Below, in pieces: positions 7,313 through 16,821 of a stretch of DNA of 64,000 nucleotides. A program made the translations under genes and the position numbers. The DNA lies in NCBI GenBank assembly GCA_910579265.1, contig CAJTTE010000005.1:106891-170890 (forward strand), written 5' to 3'. The stretch comes from an uncultured Ruminiclostridium sp. (lineage in GTDB: Bacteria; Bacillota; Clostridia; Oscillospirales; Ruminococcaceae). How positions within the stretch are numbered: the first letter of the stretch is position 1; every line of letters begins with the position of its first letter. The notes beneath the pieces were generated by a model. It saw only the letters and a program-made list of their open reading frames with translations. It did not search any database and had not been told where the DNA came from.

Positions 7313-8176
7313 TCAGCCGTCTTCAAATTCCCCGCTATGTTTTTTAAAAAAATTATAATACAGCCTTACATTTTCAAGCTCCGTCCATTCTCTGACACTA
7401 ACGGGATTACTGTCAAAATCATATATTTTTGCTCCGTCTGCCGACAGCAGGAAAGGAGAATGTGTTGCAATAATAAACTGGCACCCCAAAAAAGAAGCGC
7501 TGTCCTCTATTATATCCAGGATTTCAAGCTGCCGCCCGGGCGACAAACTGTTTTCGGGCTCGTCAAGCAAGTACAGTCCGTTTTCCTTTATTTTTTCAAA
7601 AAAATAAAAATATGCATTTTCTCCGTTTGAGTGTTCTCTGATATTGTCCATCAGATTTTTTCTCACATATTTGGATTTAGTATTTTTACGTGCGGAATTT
7701 ACTTTTTTAAGCCTGTCCAGATCCAGAATGGAATTCATTTTAAAGCTGCTGTATTTTGCCTGGGTATAATCCTCGAAAAGCTCTTCCCTTTTTACGTCTA
7801 TACCGCCGTTGATGCTTCTTACACTGAGTATGTGGCTGAAAACGTCGTCGCTTGTAATTATACGGCTGTTTTCGGGAACGGAGGTATTGAGATCATAGCC
7901 GCAAAGTCTTGTATATTCCTCGAAAAAGCTGCTTCTGTTATAAAGAGAATCGCGATCAAGTCCCAAGGCTTCCCCGATTATATTAAGGGCAGTGGTCTTT
8001 CCGCTTCCGTTACCGCCGTATAAGACGGTTATATGGGAAAAATCGAGTTTTGATATCCCTTTGCAGGACAAAACCTGAAAGGGATAAAAGCTGTCATAGC
8101 AAGTCATTTTCTGCCCGGCAAAAAAACTCTGCTCCTCCTCATTGACCGGAAATGAAAACGAGTTCAAAAAAATCAT
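7313..8176 (-). CDS. Orphan AAA/ABC-type ATPase
   Basis: 287 residues with a full P-loop ATPase set: Walker A GGNGSGKTT at about residue 55, a Walker B-like LYLLDEPENSLSP near 210 and an H-loop FIIATHSPFLLSADG near 240. No membrane segments. The helical middle part (SSFFEEYTRL..., NSARKNTKSKYVRK) is specific to this subfamily. Such RecF/SMC-like predicted ATPases (AAA_21 type) occur alone or in defence pairs, and no nuclease partner is adjacent here. The start at 8176 has GAGAGGG 6 bp upstream. Molecular role unknown. Confidence 0.8.
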   Translation of the reverse strand: MIFLNSFSFPVNEEEQSFFAGQKMTCYDSFYPFQVLSCKGISKLDFSHITVLYGGNGSGKTTALNIIGEALGLDRDSLYNRSSFFEEYTRLCGYDLNTSVPENSRIITSDDVFSHILSVRSINGGIDVKREELFEDYTQAKYSSFKMNSILDLDRLKKVNSARKNTKSKYVRKNLMDNIREHSNGENAYFYFFEKIKENGLYLLDEPENSLSPGRQLEILDIIEDSASFLGCQFIIATHSPFLLSADGAKIYDFDSNPVSVREWTELENVRLYYNFFKKHSGEFEDG

Positions 8177-8349
8177 AATGCCCTCTCAAAAAATTATGAA
8201 TTCAGCTGAATTTGATTGAATTCCGTCCAACGCCCAACGATCCTTTGTCGTCTTTTAAACGATGTATTCAGTTATGGATATCAACACTGAAAGCATCTGC
8301 AATATAAACCGAATTTATTAAAAATAATTTATGAAATACAACCGGCCGC

Positions 8350-8456
8350 TCATTCTTCTGTTCCGCATGAAAGGAGAATTTGTGTAAGCTGACGGAATAT
8401 ATGCAAGCAAGCCGCACGCAAAGCCCTCAGGCGGTCATTGTGCGGTATTGCCTTAA
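8350..8456 (+). repeat. MITE-B, right half only
   Basis: From AAGGAGAATTTGTGTAAGCTG to the end GCGGTCATTGTGCGG, TATTGCCTTAA it matches the right part of the full element at 18472-18652 almost base for base. The left arm is absent, so this is a truncated copy. Confidence 0.75.
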
Positions 8457-8584
8457 AATAACACCGCCTTCTTAAAAGCAAGAAACCCTGTCTGTTAAAC
8501 AGTACGGATTGTACTTTACGCATATATTTTTTTTTAATTTGATAGACGAAAATCGGCTTATAACTTCTCATAAGCCTTTATAGG

Positions 8585-8623
8585 AAAACGGCAAAACTCT
8601 TATAGAATGGGCTTTTCGCCGTT
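8585..8623 (-). terminator. Terminator of the S66 peptidase gene
   Basis: AAACGGC-AAA/TTT-GCCGTTT stem with a T-run on the minus strand, about 150 bp after the stop codon at 8776. Confidence 0.55.
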
Positions 8624-8775
8624 TCTGCTCAAACCCTGCCATATCTCTTTATAGCCGCACTTTTGAAGCTTAGGCGTCAAAAAAGCGTCACGAAAAGTCC
8701 ATTCATTTTACTATAGACAGCAAAAGCTGGCTCTGTTGTTGCTCAGAAGGTACATACTAAATTGAATTGCTAATA

Positions 8776-9813
8776 TCATTCAACAGTTGGACAGTCCAAA
8801 AGAACAATAGTCTTCTCTTTACAATCCAATTCAGCGGTAATACCGTAAGGAATAATTCCGATTGGTTTTGCGTGACCAAAATTTGCGTTATAAAATATAG
8901 GCATATCCTTTAAGTTTTCTTCATTTACAACGACTTGAAGTATTGAGGTTTTATATTCTTCATAATATTGCTCACCTTGAGGTTTACCCACGATAATTCC
9001 CTTAATTACTTTCAAAATACCTTGTGCCGCAAGATTTCTGAATGTCCATTTAACAAAATCTGGAGATGGTTTATCTTCACTTGTTTCAATAAAAAGGATA
9101 GAGTTTTTCCACTCCTCGAGCGTAGGCCATATTTTTGTACCGATTGCCATCATAAAAACATCAATGCATCCGCCGAGCAAATGTCCCTGTACAATTTTAT
9201 TTCCGCTAATCACCTCATATCCATGAGTATCCTTTTTCATCCTGTGCTGAATATTCATGTTGCTTTCTTGCCAATGAATATAGTCATCTGTCCATTCTGC
9301 GCTTGGCAAAATATTGTATGTATCCCAGCTGGAAAATAGAAAATCGTTGACAGCCTTTTGCGTATAATCAAACATTTTAACGTATTCACCAAATTCGCAC
9401 ATAATGGAAGGGCCATAAAAAGAGACAAGTCCTGCCTTATACATCATAAAATGGTTTATTGTGCTATCTGAATATCCCATGAATATTTTAGGGTTGTCTT
9501 TGATTATTTCTAAATCAACATATGGTAGTATGCGTATGGTGTCATCTCCGCCGATTGCACAAAATACAGCAGAAATTGAAGTATCTGCAAAAGCATCCAT
9601 TAAATCTTTAGCTCTTAATTCAGGGTGTTCGGCAACAAACTCACTGCCCTTTAAAGCGTGAGGCATACAGATTACCTTTAAGCCAAAGATTTTTTCCAGT
9701 CGTTCCTCGGCAATCCTAAGTTTATGGACTAAATTATCATCGCCTAATCCACCCCAAGAAAGGCTGACAACTGCTATTTTATCACCTTTTTTTAATTTTT
9801 TGGGTTTTATCAT
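8776..9813 (-). CDS. S66 family peptidase (LD-carboxypeptidase / MccF-like)
   Basis: 345 residues, cytoplasmic. It opens KLKKGDKIAVVSLSWGG. FMGYSDSTINHF supplies the nucleophile Ser of the GxSD elbow, LFIETSED the catalytic Glu and NANFGHAKPIG the His, so the S66 Ser-Glu-His triad is complete. The length and the SLSWG opening fit the MccF branch, which cleaves peptide-nucleotide antibiotics such as processed microcin C, more than murein-recycling LdcA. It stands alone with its own terminator. The ribosome binding site is weak. Confidence 0.88.
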   Translation of the reverse strand: MIKPKKLKKGDKIAVVSLSWGGLGDDNLVHKLRIAEERLEKIFGLKVICMPHALKGSEFVAEHPELRAKDLMDAFADTSISAVFCAIGGDDTIRILPYVDLEIIKDNPKIFMGYSDSTINHFMMYKAGLVSFYGPSIMCEFGEYVKMFDYTQKAVNDFLFSSWDTYNILPSAEWTDDYIHWQESNMNIQHRMKKDTHGYEVISGNKIVQGHLLGGCIDVFMMAIGTKIWPTLEEWKNSILFIETSEDKPSPDFVKWTFRNLAAQGILKVIKGIIVGKPQGEQYYEEYKTSILQVVVNEENLKDMPIFYNANFGHAKPIGIIPYGITAELDCKEKTIVLLDCPTVE

Positions 9814-10438
9814 ACTATCACACTTTCTTTATGGCATATAAAAATAACATCGGTGCTTCCTAAAACTCATTTTACTATGCTTAACACTATTTTTCCACAT
9901 CATTTCATGTGCTTTGCATGAATATCCATTTATAAAAATGCAAATAGAGTTTTGAAAATTTCCCAATAAACTTTTTCGTAAGAGGGTAACCTCTTCCTAT
10001 GCCTGCTGCGTAATTTGTTTACCTCAAAAACGGGAAAGGAAGAGAATGGAAAAGGGACGTAGGTCGGGATACCTTCACCTCGCCCCATGAGCTTTTGTAT
10101 GTGACGGTGATAACGGCGGGCTGTGGGCAGCCGGCCCTACATTTTACCATATCTCTTTAAATTTCTTATAAAGCCTCATGGAGCGCCTGCGTCAGAAAAG
10201 CGTCAAATGACACTTCAAAGTTATTGGAATAGGGTGCATAAATTAACACAAGCGTAGTATTCATGCGGTTTTTAGCATTTCATACCCTATCGCCTAAAAA
10301 TGCTACTCTACTATTTTTTATAAATAATACGCTTTATATACACCGTTACAAACTGCCCGCCGAAAAAATCCGGAAGCCCCTCTGATAAAAAAGTATATAT
10401 TAAAAAGCAGTCTTATATTTTTATCTTCCGATGCTTTC
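9814..10438. other. Hairpin-rich intergenic region
   Basis: No gene. Visible structures: AAGAGG/CCTCTT (about 9980-9995), a GGGC..GCCC inverted repeat around 10117-10138, and TAGCATTT/AAATGCTA near 10272-10305. A short string here (CCATATCTCTTTA ... AAAAGCGTCA) resembles 8638-8690, hinting at another small dispersed repeat. Confidence 0.4.
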
Positions 10439-11647
10439 TTATTTTACTCTGAACACATTTCCCATATATCCTACGCAGTTTCTTCCACCGCTTTTTGCCA
10501 GCGATAAGCTGTCCTCAGCCTCCTTGAGCAGCTTGGAATAATCGTTGAATTCTCCTTCTGCAATAGAAGAAACACCCACCGAAACGGTAACCACCCTGCC
10601 GTCCTTCCCGTCGGTAAAGGGCAAAGCCATTCTTTCAACACTGCTGCGAAGCTGTTCGGCAAAATATATCAGATCATATTCCTTTGTATCCTGCAAGATC
10701 AGAACGAACTCATCCCCTCCGTACCTTGACACAATGTCTGTCTTGGACTTGGCGGTTATCCTGACGCAATTGCAGATATTATAAAGGCACTGATCCCCTT
10801 CCGAATCAGTATGTCCGTGATTGTATTCCCTGAAATTATCAATATCAAAAAAAACAGCGGCAATGTTATTGTCGATTCCGCGGTCAATAATATCCGTAAG
10901 CCTTCTGGTAAGACCTTTTTTATTCAGCAGTCCGGTCAATGAATCCTTCTCGTCCATCTGCCGGCAGCGTTCATTAGCGGTATTCAGCTTTCTGTCGCTT
11001 ATAACAAGGCAGCAATGTGAGCTGTAAACCAAAGCTGAGATTAAAACATAAACAAGTGAAAAAACAACCGCCAGAAACAGCGTATAATAATCGGCTCCGA
11101 AAATCAACCCCGAAACAAGTAAAAAAGCAAGAAACGGCGTTATTATAAGAACGGAACTCTTAACGTTAAGAAGCGGAAATACAGTCATTATCGAAAGGTA
11201 CAAATAAAACCGATATGAAAACATATTACAGCTGAAATCAGCAGCCGTGATCAATACAAGCGCCAAAGAAAAAACAGACCAGTATACCAAAACCAATTGA
11301 CGTATCCTTTTTAGGTCCGTTCTTTTCTTTTTATACTCGCGGTACAGTAAAACAGCCGCCGAACCGCAGCCGAAAAAAATAACCAGAAGACCCGCCAGGC
11401 ACAAAACTGACTGTTTTATATCATCCTTCGACATATTTATTATAGTAACGATTGAAAAAAGCAGCGCAATAACCACTGCGGGAATAGTAAAAAAAATTAC
11501 TCTCCTGCAATTTACGCTGCATAAATTTTGCTTAAGAAGACTGGCGGACAATGGATCCTCTGCTTCGAATTCGCGGATTTTTGATCCGTTTAAATGCTTA
11601 CCGTATTCCTCTGCAACACTTTTTAAAATTTTTAAAAGACCCGACAA
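10439..11647 (-). CDS. Membrane GGDEF diguanylate cyclase
   Basis: 402 residues starting from TTG at 11647 with AGAGGAAAG in front. The N-terminal half has about six hydrophobic segments between residues 50 and 220. The C-terminal GGDEF domain begins near residue 235 (DEKDSLTGLLNKKGL) and has an intact YGGDEFVLIL active site and a C-terminal SVGVSS. It should make cyclic di-GMP. No RxxD product-inhibition site lies just before GGDEF (the residues are KTDIVSR). It lies upstream of rnfB on the same strand but 70 bp away from it, so it is a separate unit. Confidence 0.92.
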   Translation of the reverse strand: MSGLLKILKSVAEEYGKHLNGSKIREFEAEDPLSASLLKQNLCSVNCRRVIFFTIPAVVIALLFSIVTIINMSKDDIKQSVLCLAGLLVIFFGCGSAAVLLYREYKKKRTDLKRIRQLVLVYWSVFSLALVLITAADFSCNMFSYRFYLYLSIMTVFPLLNVKSSVLIITPFLAFLLVSGLIFGADYYTLFLAVVFSLVYVLISALVYSSHCCLVISDRKLNTANERCRQMDEKDSLTGLLNKKGLTRRLTDIIDRGIDNNIAAVFFDIDNFREYNHGHTDSEGDQCLYNICNCVRITAKSKTDIVSRYGGDEFVLILQDTKEYDLIYFAEQLRSSVERMALPFTDGKDGRVVTVSVGVSSIAEGEFNDYSKLLKEAEDSLSLAKSGGRNCVGYMGNVFRVK

Positions 11648-11717
11648 TTTTCTTTCCTCTTGATTCTGTTTAAATGCAATATGATATTTCGATCTGAACC
11701 TGCGGCAGGACTGTAAG

Positions 11718-12515
11718 TTAATTACACATCTTAAGCGTCTCTATGCATTTGGTGGGACAGGCTTCGGCACAGATTCCGCAGGAAACGCATTTATTATAGT
11801 CTATTTCCGCATGATTTCCGTTAATGCTGACGGCGCCCTCCGGACACTTTTTAACACATATACCGCAGCCGATACAGCCGTTTTTGCAAACGGTACGGGT
11901 GATCTTTCCGACATCTTGGGACGAGCACCTTACCGCCGTAAGCGCAGACCTTTTCTTAAGAGATATAAGATGATTGGGGCAGGTCTTGACGCATTTTCCG
12001 CAGGCTATGCATTTGGCGGGGTTTATAACCGCTATTCCGTTTTTAATTTCTATAGCGCCGCTGTCGCATACGGAAACACAGTCCCCGAATCCGATACAGC
12101 CGTAAGAACAGCTGCCCTTACCGTTATAGAACTTCTCTGCGGCAACGCAGCTCCTTGTTCCCACATAAACATATTTATCCTCTGTAGCTCCGCTGCATCC
12201 GTTGCAATGGACATAAGCGGCGACAGGCTCGCTCTCCTCGACCTCTACGCCTAAAATACCGCTTATCCTGCGGTTTACTTCGATCCCTCCCGGCGCACAG
12301 AGGTTAGGCTTTGCTTCACCTTTTGCAATGGCATTTGCGTAAGCCTCGCATCCGGCGAAACCGCAGCCTCCGCAATTAGCCCCCGGTAACGCCTCGGTAA
12401 TTCTTTCAACCGTTTCGTCGGTCTTAACAAAAAACAATTTTCCGGCCACTGTAAGAAGAGCCCCCGAAACTGCCCCTATAAGCAGGAAAAATAAAATCCT
12501 CAATACAAAATCCAT
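11718..12515 (-). CDS. rnfB: RnfB, Fe-S subunit of the Rnf complex
   Basis: 265 residues. An N-terminal membrane anchor (about 1-25) is followed by the Fe-S domain GANCGGCGFAGCEAYA with a distal LCAPGG cysteine. Then come four ferredoxin-type CxxCxxCxxxC clusters, the last two as CIGCGICVKKCPEGA and CVSCGICAEACPTKC. RnfB takes electrons from ferredoxin in the Na+/H+-pumping ferredoxin:NAD+ oxidoreductase. It is the last gene of rnfCDGEAB, 1 bp from rnfA. The start has a GGGGG ribosome binding site. Confidence 0.96.
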   Translation of the reverse strand: MDFVLRILFFLLIGAVSGALLTVAGKLFFVKTDETVERITEALPGANCGGCGFAGCEAYANAIAKGEAKPNLCAPGGIEVNRRISGILGVEVEESEPVAAYVHCNGCSGATEDKYVYVGTRSCVAAEKFYNGKGSCSYGCIGFGDCVSVCDSGAIEIKNGIAVINPAKCIACGKCVKTCPNHLISLKKRSALTAVRCSSQDVGKITRTVCKNGCIGCGICVKKCPEGAVSINGNHAEIDYNKCVSCGICAEACPTKCIETLKMCN

Positions 12516-12516
12516 A

Positions 12517-13119
12517 TTATCCCCCGAAAATGTTATCTACTATTCCGCCAAAGCCTATGAACGCAAGAGAAACGATGGAAGCCGCTATCAGGGTTATCGG
12601 AGTACCCTGAAGAGCCTTGGGAACGTTACAGCGTTCTATTCTTCCTCTGACGCCCGAAAAAATGAGCATAACCAACAGAAATCCGGCGCCCGCACTGACG
12701 GAATTAACAATAGCGTCTCCGAATCCGTATCCGCTGTCGATATTAAGGATAGTAACACCCAAAACGGCGCAGTTGGTTGTGATAAGCGGCAAATACACGC
12801 CCAGCGCCTTATAAAGGGGAGGCATATATTTTTTCATTGCCATTTCGACTAACTGTACCAATAGCGCGATTATAAGAATAAATGCCACCGTCTGCATATA
12901 TTCTATTTTAAGCGGAACAAGCACTCCGTAATATATAGGATATGTAGCCGCCGTAGCAAAAACCATTACAAACGTGACCGCAATACCCATTCCGAGAGAG
13001 CTGCTCGCCTTTTTGGAAACTCCCAGAAAGGGACAAATACCCAAAAACTTGCTTAACACAAAGTTTTCGGTAAGTATGCCCGTAAGAAGTATAACGGCAA
13101 TATTTTTGAATATATCCAT
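12517..13119 (-). CDS. rnfA: RnfA, integral membrane subunit
   Basis: 200 residues, about six membrane helices. The family marker NFVLSKFLGICPFLGVSKK, carrying the membrane-embedded Cys, is near residue 20, and a second TTNCAVLG near residue 110 gives the paired cysteines that hold an intramembrane Fe-S centre between RnfA and RnfE. Strong AGGAGG ribosome binding site inside the rnfE end; start and stop overlap (TAATG). Confidence 0.96.
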   Translation of the reverse strand: MDIFKNIAVILLTGILTENFVLSKFLGICPFLGVSKKASSSLGMGIAVTFVMVFATAATYPIYYGVLVPLKIEYMQTVAFILIIALLVQLVEMAMKKYMPPLYKALGVYLPLITTNCAVLGVTILNIDSGYGFGDAIVNSVSAGAGFLLVMLIFSGVRGRIERCNVPKALQGTPITLIAASIVSLAFIGFGGIVDNIFGG

Positions 13120-13811
13120 TATTTTACCTCCTTGACGGACTCAGTATTTTGAGGAATTTCTTCCGCGTCGGCAAATCTGCAAGCGTCTCTGTTAGGGCAT
13201 CCCGTACAACTGATATCCTTCGGCTTCTTTTTGCTGATTCTGCCAACGATAGCTATTATAACGCCAAGGGAGAAGAACCCGCCTGCCGGAAGAATAAAAA
13301 TTGTCATCGGTTGTATAAAATCAGGCATTACCTGTAATCCGAACCATGTTCCCGATCCGAGGATTTCTCTGAAAGAGCCCACCGTCAGAAGAGAAAGAGT
13401 AAAACCTAAACCCATTCCAAGTCCGTCCAGTACTGAGGGGATCACCTTGTTCTTGCACGCAAACATTTCGGCGCGTCCCAGAATGATACAGTTTACCGTT
13501 ATAAGACTTAAAAACAATCCGAGAGCGTCATAAAGGGATGGTATATATTTTTGAAGGAGCATGCCCACAAGCGTTACAAACCCGGAAATTATAACAATGA
13601 AACAAGGCAGTCTCACTTGAGACGGAATGATCTTCTTTAAAAGAGAAATAGCCAGATTTGAACATACAAGCACGAAAGTAGTGGCAAGACCCATTCCGAG
13701 TCCGTTTTCCGCCATAGTAGTGACCGCTAAAGTAGGACACATTCCCAGAAGCATTACAAGATTCGGATTTTCTTTAAGAATACCCTTGGTAAATTCTTTT
13801 AAATAACTCAT
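13119..13811 (-). CDS. rnfE: RnfE, integral membrane subunit
   Basis: 230 residues, a paralogue of RnfA with inverted topology. MLLGMCPTLAVTTMAENG and ITVNCIILGRAEMFA carry the conserved intramembrane cysteines. The C-terminal tail CTGCPNRDACRFAD has extra cysteines that RnfA lacks. The gene is 4 bp downstream of rnfG. Confidence 0.95.
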   Translation of the reverse strand: MSYLKEFTKGILKENPNLVMLLGMCPTLAVTTMAENGLGMGLATTFVLVCSNLAISLLKKIIPSQVRLPCFIVIISGFVTLVGMLLQKYIPSLYDALGLFLSLITVNCIILGRAEMFACKNKVIPSVLDGLGMGLGFTLSLLTVGSFREILGSGTWFGLQVMPDFIQPMTIFILPAGGFFSLGVIIAIVGRISKKKPKDISCTGCPNRDACRFADAEEIPQNTESVKEVK

Positions 13812-13815
13812 CCGG

Positions 13816-14385
13816 TCACTCCCCCTTCTCTGCGTTTAATTGCGCATAGGTGCTTAAAGCTATATTGACGGCTTTCGTAACTCCCTTGGACGAATACGTA
13901 GCTCCCGTAACCGCCTGTATTTCATTTCCTGACGAAGGACTGTTTTTTACGGCATTTATCTCTCCCGTTTTTCCCCTGAACTGCGAAAGAAAATCCGGGC
14001 TGTTCACCTTTGTACCCAGACCCGGAGTTTCTCCGAGGGATACGACGCTGACCGCTTTGACGCTTCCGTCGGCATTCATGGCGATTAGAAGATCGATGCC
14101 TCCCTTTGCATATCCGTCTGTGATAACTTCAAAGGCTATACTGCCGTCGGATTTTTTTATCATTTTTTCCACATTGTCGGGCTTATCGATTTCATAGCCT
14201 GCTTGCTTCCAATCGGATACAATAGAATAATCGCCCTCGCCCATGGTCTCGGTACAAGCGGACATCAGCTTGTCTGTGATCACACCCGATGTATCCACAT
14301 AGGTAAATTCATGGGTAAATACAAGTAAAACTGCCACAATTGTAGTGACGCAGGTAAGAACGATAGTCGGTTTAAATTTGCTCAT
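13816..14385 (-). CDS. rnfG: RnfG, covalent FMN subunit
   Basis: 189 residues. One N-terminal membrane helix (about 8-27), then an extracytoplasmic FMN-binding domain with GETPGLGTKV and the flavinylation site AVTGATYSS, where the Thr receives FMN. The gene overlaps the end of rnfD by 4 bp. Confidence 0.95.
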   Translation of the reverse strand: MSKFKPTIVLTCVTTIVAVLLVFTHEFTYVDTSGVITDKLMSACTETMGEGDYSIVSDWKQAGYEIDKPDNVEKMIKKSDGSIAFEVITDGYAKGGIDLLIAMNADGSVKAVSVVSLGETPGLGTKVNSPDFLSQFRGKTGEINAVKNSPSSGNEIQAVTGATYSSKGVTKAVNIALSTYAQLNAEKGE

Positions 14386-15311
14386 TCCTTTTTCGCCTCC
14401 TTTTTGGCACCAAAGGGGTGCGAAACAGTAAGCTTATCTATATACGGAGTAAGGATATTCATAATAAGTATTGAATAGGAAACACCCTCCGGCATTGAAC
14501 CGAAATTTCTGATGAGAAACGTAAGTATTCCGCATCCCACCGCGAAAATAAGCTTTCCTCCTGTTCTTATCGGCGTTGTGGCATAATCCGTAGCCATAAA
14601 AAACGCACCCAGCATAAGTCCGCCGGAAAGCACCTGTAAAGTAACGTCTCCGCCCGATACAAAAGTCAGAAGCGCGACAGTACCTATATATGCCAGCGGA
14701 GTAACCGGATTTATTATTCTCATAACAATAAGATAAAGTCCGCCCAGTATCAGAGCCGCATTACAGCATTCGCCTATGCATCCGGATTTGGCGAAAAAAA
14801 GATCGAACAGCTCATAACCGTTCTCAGAAACAAGAGGAGTGGCGGTTGAAACTGCGTCAGCGGTCATATTGTAGAAAAACGGTTTTACCCATGTTGTCAT
14901 ATATGAGGAAAATGAAAGCATAAGCACAATTCTTGCAGTAATAGCCGGATTGGCAAAATTCTGACCGATGCCCCCGAAGCATTGCTTGACCACCACGATA
15001 GCCACTAAACTTCCTATTACCGCCATATATAACGGAAGTGTGGGCGGCAAATTAAAAGCAAGAAGCATACCCGTAACAACTGCCGACAAATCGTTTATGG
15101 TACGCGGACGCTTGGTTGCTTTTTCAAAAAGAAGCTCCGCAACGACGCACGCCGCCGAGCAAACAACTATCATCAATAAAGCCCTGAGCCCGTAAATGTA
15201 TACGGAAGCCCCTGCGGCGGGCAGCATGGCTATTATAACATGAAGCATTATTTTTTGTGTCGTCGCATTGCTTTTTATGTGAGGAGCGGGTTCAATAAGG
15301 TAATTTGTCAT
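14382..15311 (-). CDS. rnfD: RnfD, membrane flavin subunit
   Basis: 309 residues, nine or ten membrane helices. It contains GGIGQNFANPAITARI and the covalent FMN motif STATPLV around residue 150. It forms the ion-translocating core with RnfA and RnfE. The start lies 4 bp after rnfC. Confidence 0.95.
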   Translation of the reverse strand: MTNYLIEPAPHIKSNATTQKIMLHVIIAMLPAAGASVYIYGLRALLMIVVCSAACVVAELLFEKATKRPRTINDLSAVVTGMLLAFNLPPTLPLYMAVIGSLVAIVVVKQCFGGIGQNFANPAITARIVLMLSFSSYMTTWVKPFFYNMTADAVSTATPLVSENGYELFDLFFAKSGCIGECCNAALILGGLYLIVMRIINPVTPLAYIGTVALLTFVSGGDVTLQVLSGGLMLGAFFMATDYATTPIRTGGKLIFAVGCGILTFLIRNFGSMPEGVSYSILIMNILTPYIDKLTVSHPFGAKKEAKKE

Positions 15312-15315
15312 TTTC

Positions 15316-16602
15316 TCATCCTCCGTTTCTCAGCATAATTTTAGCAAGCTGATTTTTTTCCGACAGATTGCGTTTGGCGGGACATACATAAGAGCAGGCT
15401 CCGCAGTTCATACATAAATTTACTTTAAGCTTTTTCAGTCTTTCGGTATCCTTTGCGTCATAAGCCGACTCAAGCTCCGTTGGCATAAGATTAAGCGAGC
15501 ATGCCCGTACACACCGCCCGCAGCGGATGCACGGCGAAGGCTCTGTACCGGCTGCTGTGCCGTCAAAAAATAAAACCGCATTGTTTGTTTTCATGATCGG
15601 CATTTCGGGATCATAAACGCTGCTGCCCATCATGGGACCGCCGAATATAACGCGGCTCGGCTGTTTCCTGAGATTGGCGATCTTTATTATATCGGAAAGC
15701 TGTGTTCCGACCGGAACGAATATATTTACGGGCTTGTTCACAATATTGCCGTCAATAGTGATCCTTCTCCTGATAAGCGGTATTCCGGTCTTAACATACT
15801 CGCTTATGAATATTACCGACGAACAGTTCATGACCAGACATCCCACCGACATGGGGAGCTCGCCCTCTTTAAGAATACGTCCGGTTATATTATATATCAT
15901 GATTTTTTCCGCACCCTGAGGATAGGATGAAGGAAGGCGTCTTACATTTATTCCCTGCTCCTTGCCGCACAAGTCCGAAAGTATTGATATTGCCTTGACC
16001 TTATCAGACTCGACTCCTATATGGGCATTAGGAATATCAAGATATTTCATAATGAGCTTTATACCGTTTATAAGCTCCCTTGAGCTTTCGATGATCGCAC
16101 GGTAATCAGAAGTTATATAAGGCTCACATTCTGCGGCATTGACCAAAAGCGTGTCGATCCTTGCTTCCTTCGGATCAAAGTTAAGCTTTACATATGTAGG
16201 AAAGCCGGCACCTCCGAGTCCCACGGAACCGCTGTTTTTCACCGCTTGGATAAAGTCGCTTCTGTTGTTTATTACCGGCGGCTTTACGCTTTCATGAAGC
16301 TCCTGACGGTTAGACGATTCTATAATGACCGCCGTATTTCTTTTGCCGGCGATATTTATAACGTCCGTGATTCCCGTGACCTTTCCCGTGATGCTCGCAT
16401 GAACGGGAGACGAAATAACCGCTTCACTGCTTCCGATAAGCTGACCTGTCTTTACCTCGTCGCCGGTCTTGACAAGGGGCGTACACGGCACGCCGCCATG
16501 CTGCGACATGCTTATAACGACCTTAGACGGCGATAAAGTCTTAAGAGTAGGCATTTCCGCAGAAGCCTTAAAGTGCGGAAGCTTAATAGAATGTAATTTC
16601 AT
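15316..16602 (-). CDS. rnfC: RnfC, NADH/FMN subunit
   Basis: 428 residues from the ATG at 16602 (AAAGGG with 7 bp spacing; the frame extends to 16620 without a better site). It contains a glycine-rich nucleotide-binding stretch SVGLGGAGFPTYVK near residue 125 and a C-terminal pair of 4Fe-4S motifs, CIRCGRCVRACSLNLMP and CMNCGACSYVCPAKR. RnfC is the peripheral subunit exchanging electrons with NAD(H). It is the first gene of the six-gene operon; the promoter must be in 16620-16720. Confidence 0.96.
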   Translation of the reverse strand: MKLHSIKLPHFKASAEMPTLKTLSPSKVVISMSQHGGVPCTPLVKTGDEVKTGQLIGSSEAVISSPVHASITGKVTGITDVINIAGKRNTAVIIESSNRQELHESVKPPVINNRSDFIQAVKNSGSVGLGGAGFPTYVKLNFDPKEARIDTLLVNAAECEPYITSDYRAIIESSRELINGIKLIMKYLDIPNAHIGVESDKVKAISILSDLCGKEQGINVRRLPSSYPQGAEKIMIYNITGRILKEGELPMSVGCLVMNCSSVIFISEYVKTGIPLIRRRITIDGNIVNKPVNIFVPVGTQLSDIIKIANLRKQPSRVIFGGPMMGSSVYDPEMPIMKTNNAVLFFDGTAAGTEPSPCIRCGRCVRACSLNLMPTELESAYDAKDTERLKKLKVNLCMNCGACSYVCPAKRNLSEKNQLAKIMLRNGG

Positions 16603-16721
16603 AAAAATACCCTTTATCATTTATTGAAATTTGAGGGATTCCTCAAAAGAAAAACATAAAAACGGCACAAGCAATAAGGAATAAAACACCTTGTCATAAA
16701 AATAAATATATCCAAGGGAGC

Positions 16722-16772
16722 AGTATGACGTTGAAGAAATAAACAAGTCTCTTCAAAGCGTCATTCTGCGCC
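16722..16772 (+). promoter_or_regulatory. Leader hairpin before sigK
   Basis: CAGTATGACG-TTGAAGA pairs with TCTTCAA-AGCGTCATTCTG across a 10-12 base loop, giving about 17 base pairs. There is no T-run, so it is probably an mRNA leader structure or operator rather than a terminator. It ends about 50 bp before the sigK start. Confidence 0.45.
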
Positions 16773-16821
16773 TTAATTTATCGTCCGTAAACAAATGCTC
16801 CCTGAAAGGAATGATTACATA

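Larger units (their letters stand above)
8177..8775. other. Intergenic region with a truncated MITE-B and a terminator
   Basis: Contains the right half of a MITE-B element (8350-8456) and the terminator of the S66 peptidase gene (8585-8623). Nothing else recognisable. Confidence 0.5.

Noticed and set aside
7023..7358. 111-codon plus-strand frame and 65-codon minus-strand frame
   Set aside because: Both are products of the palindromic GC-rich hairpin block.
11811..12254. 147-codon plus-strand frame
   Set aside because: Antisense of rnfB; the composition mirrors its Cys-rich Fe-S motifs.
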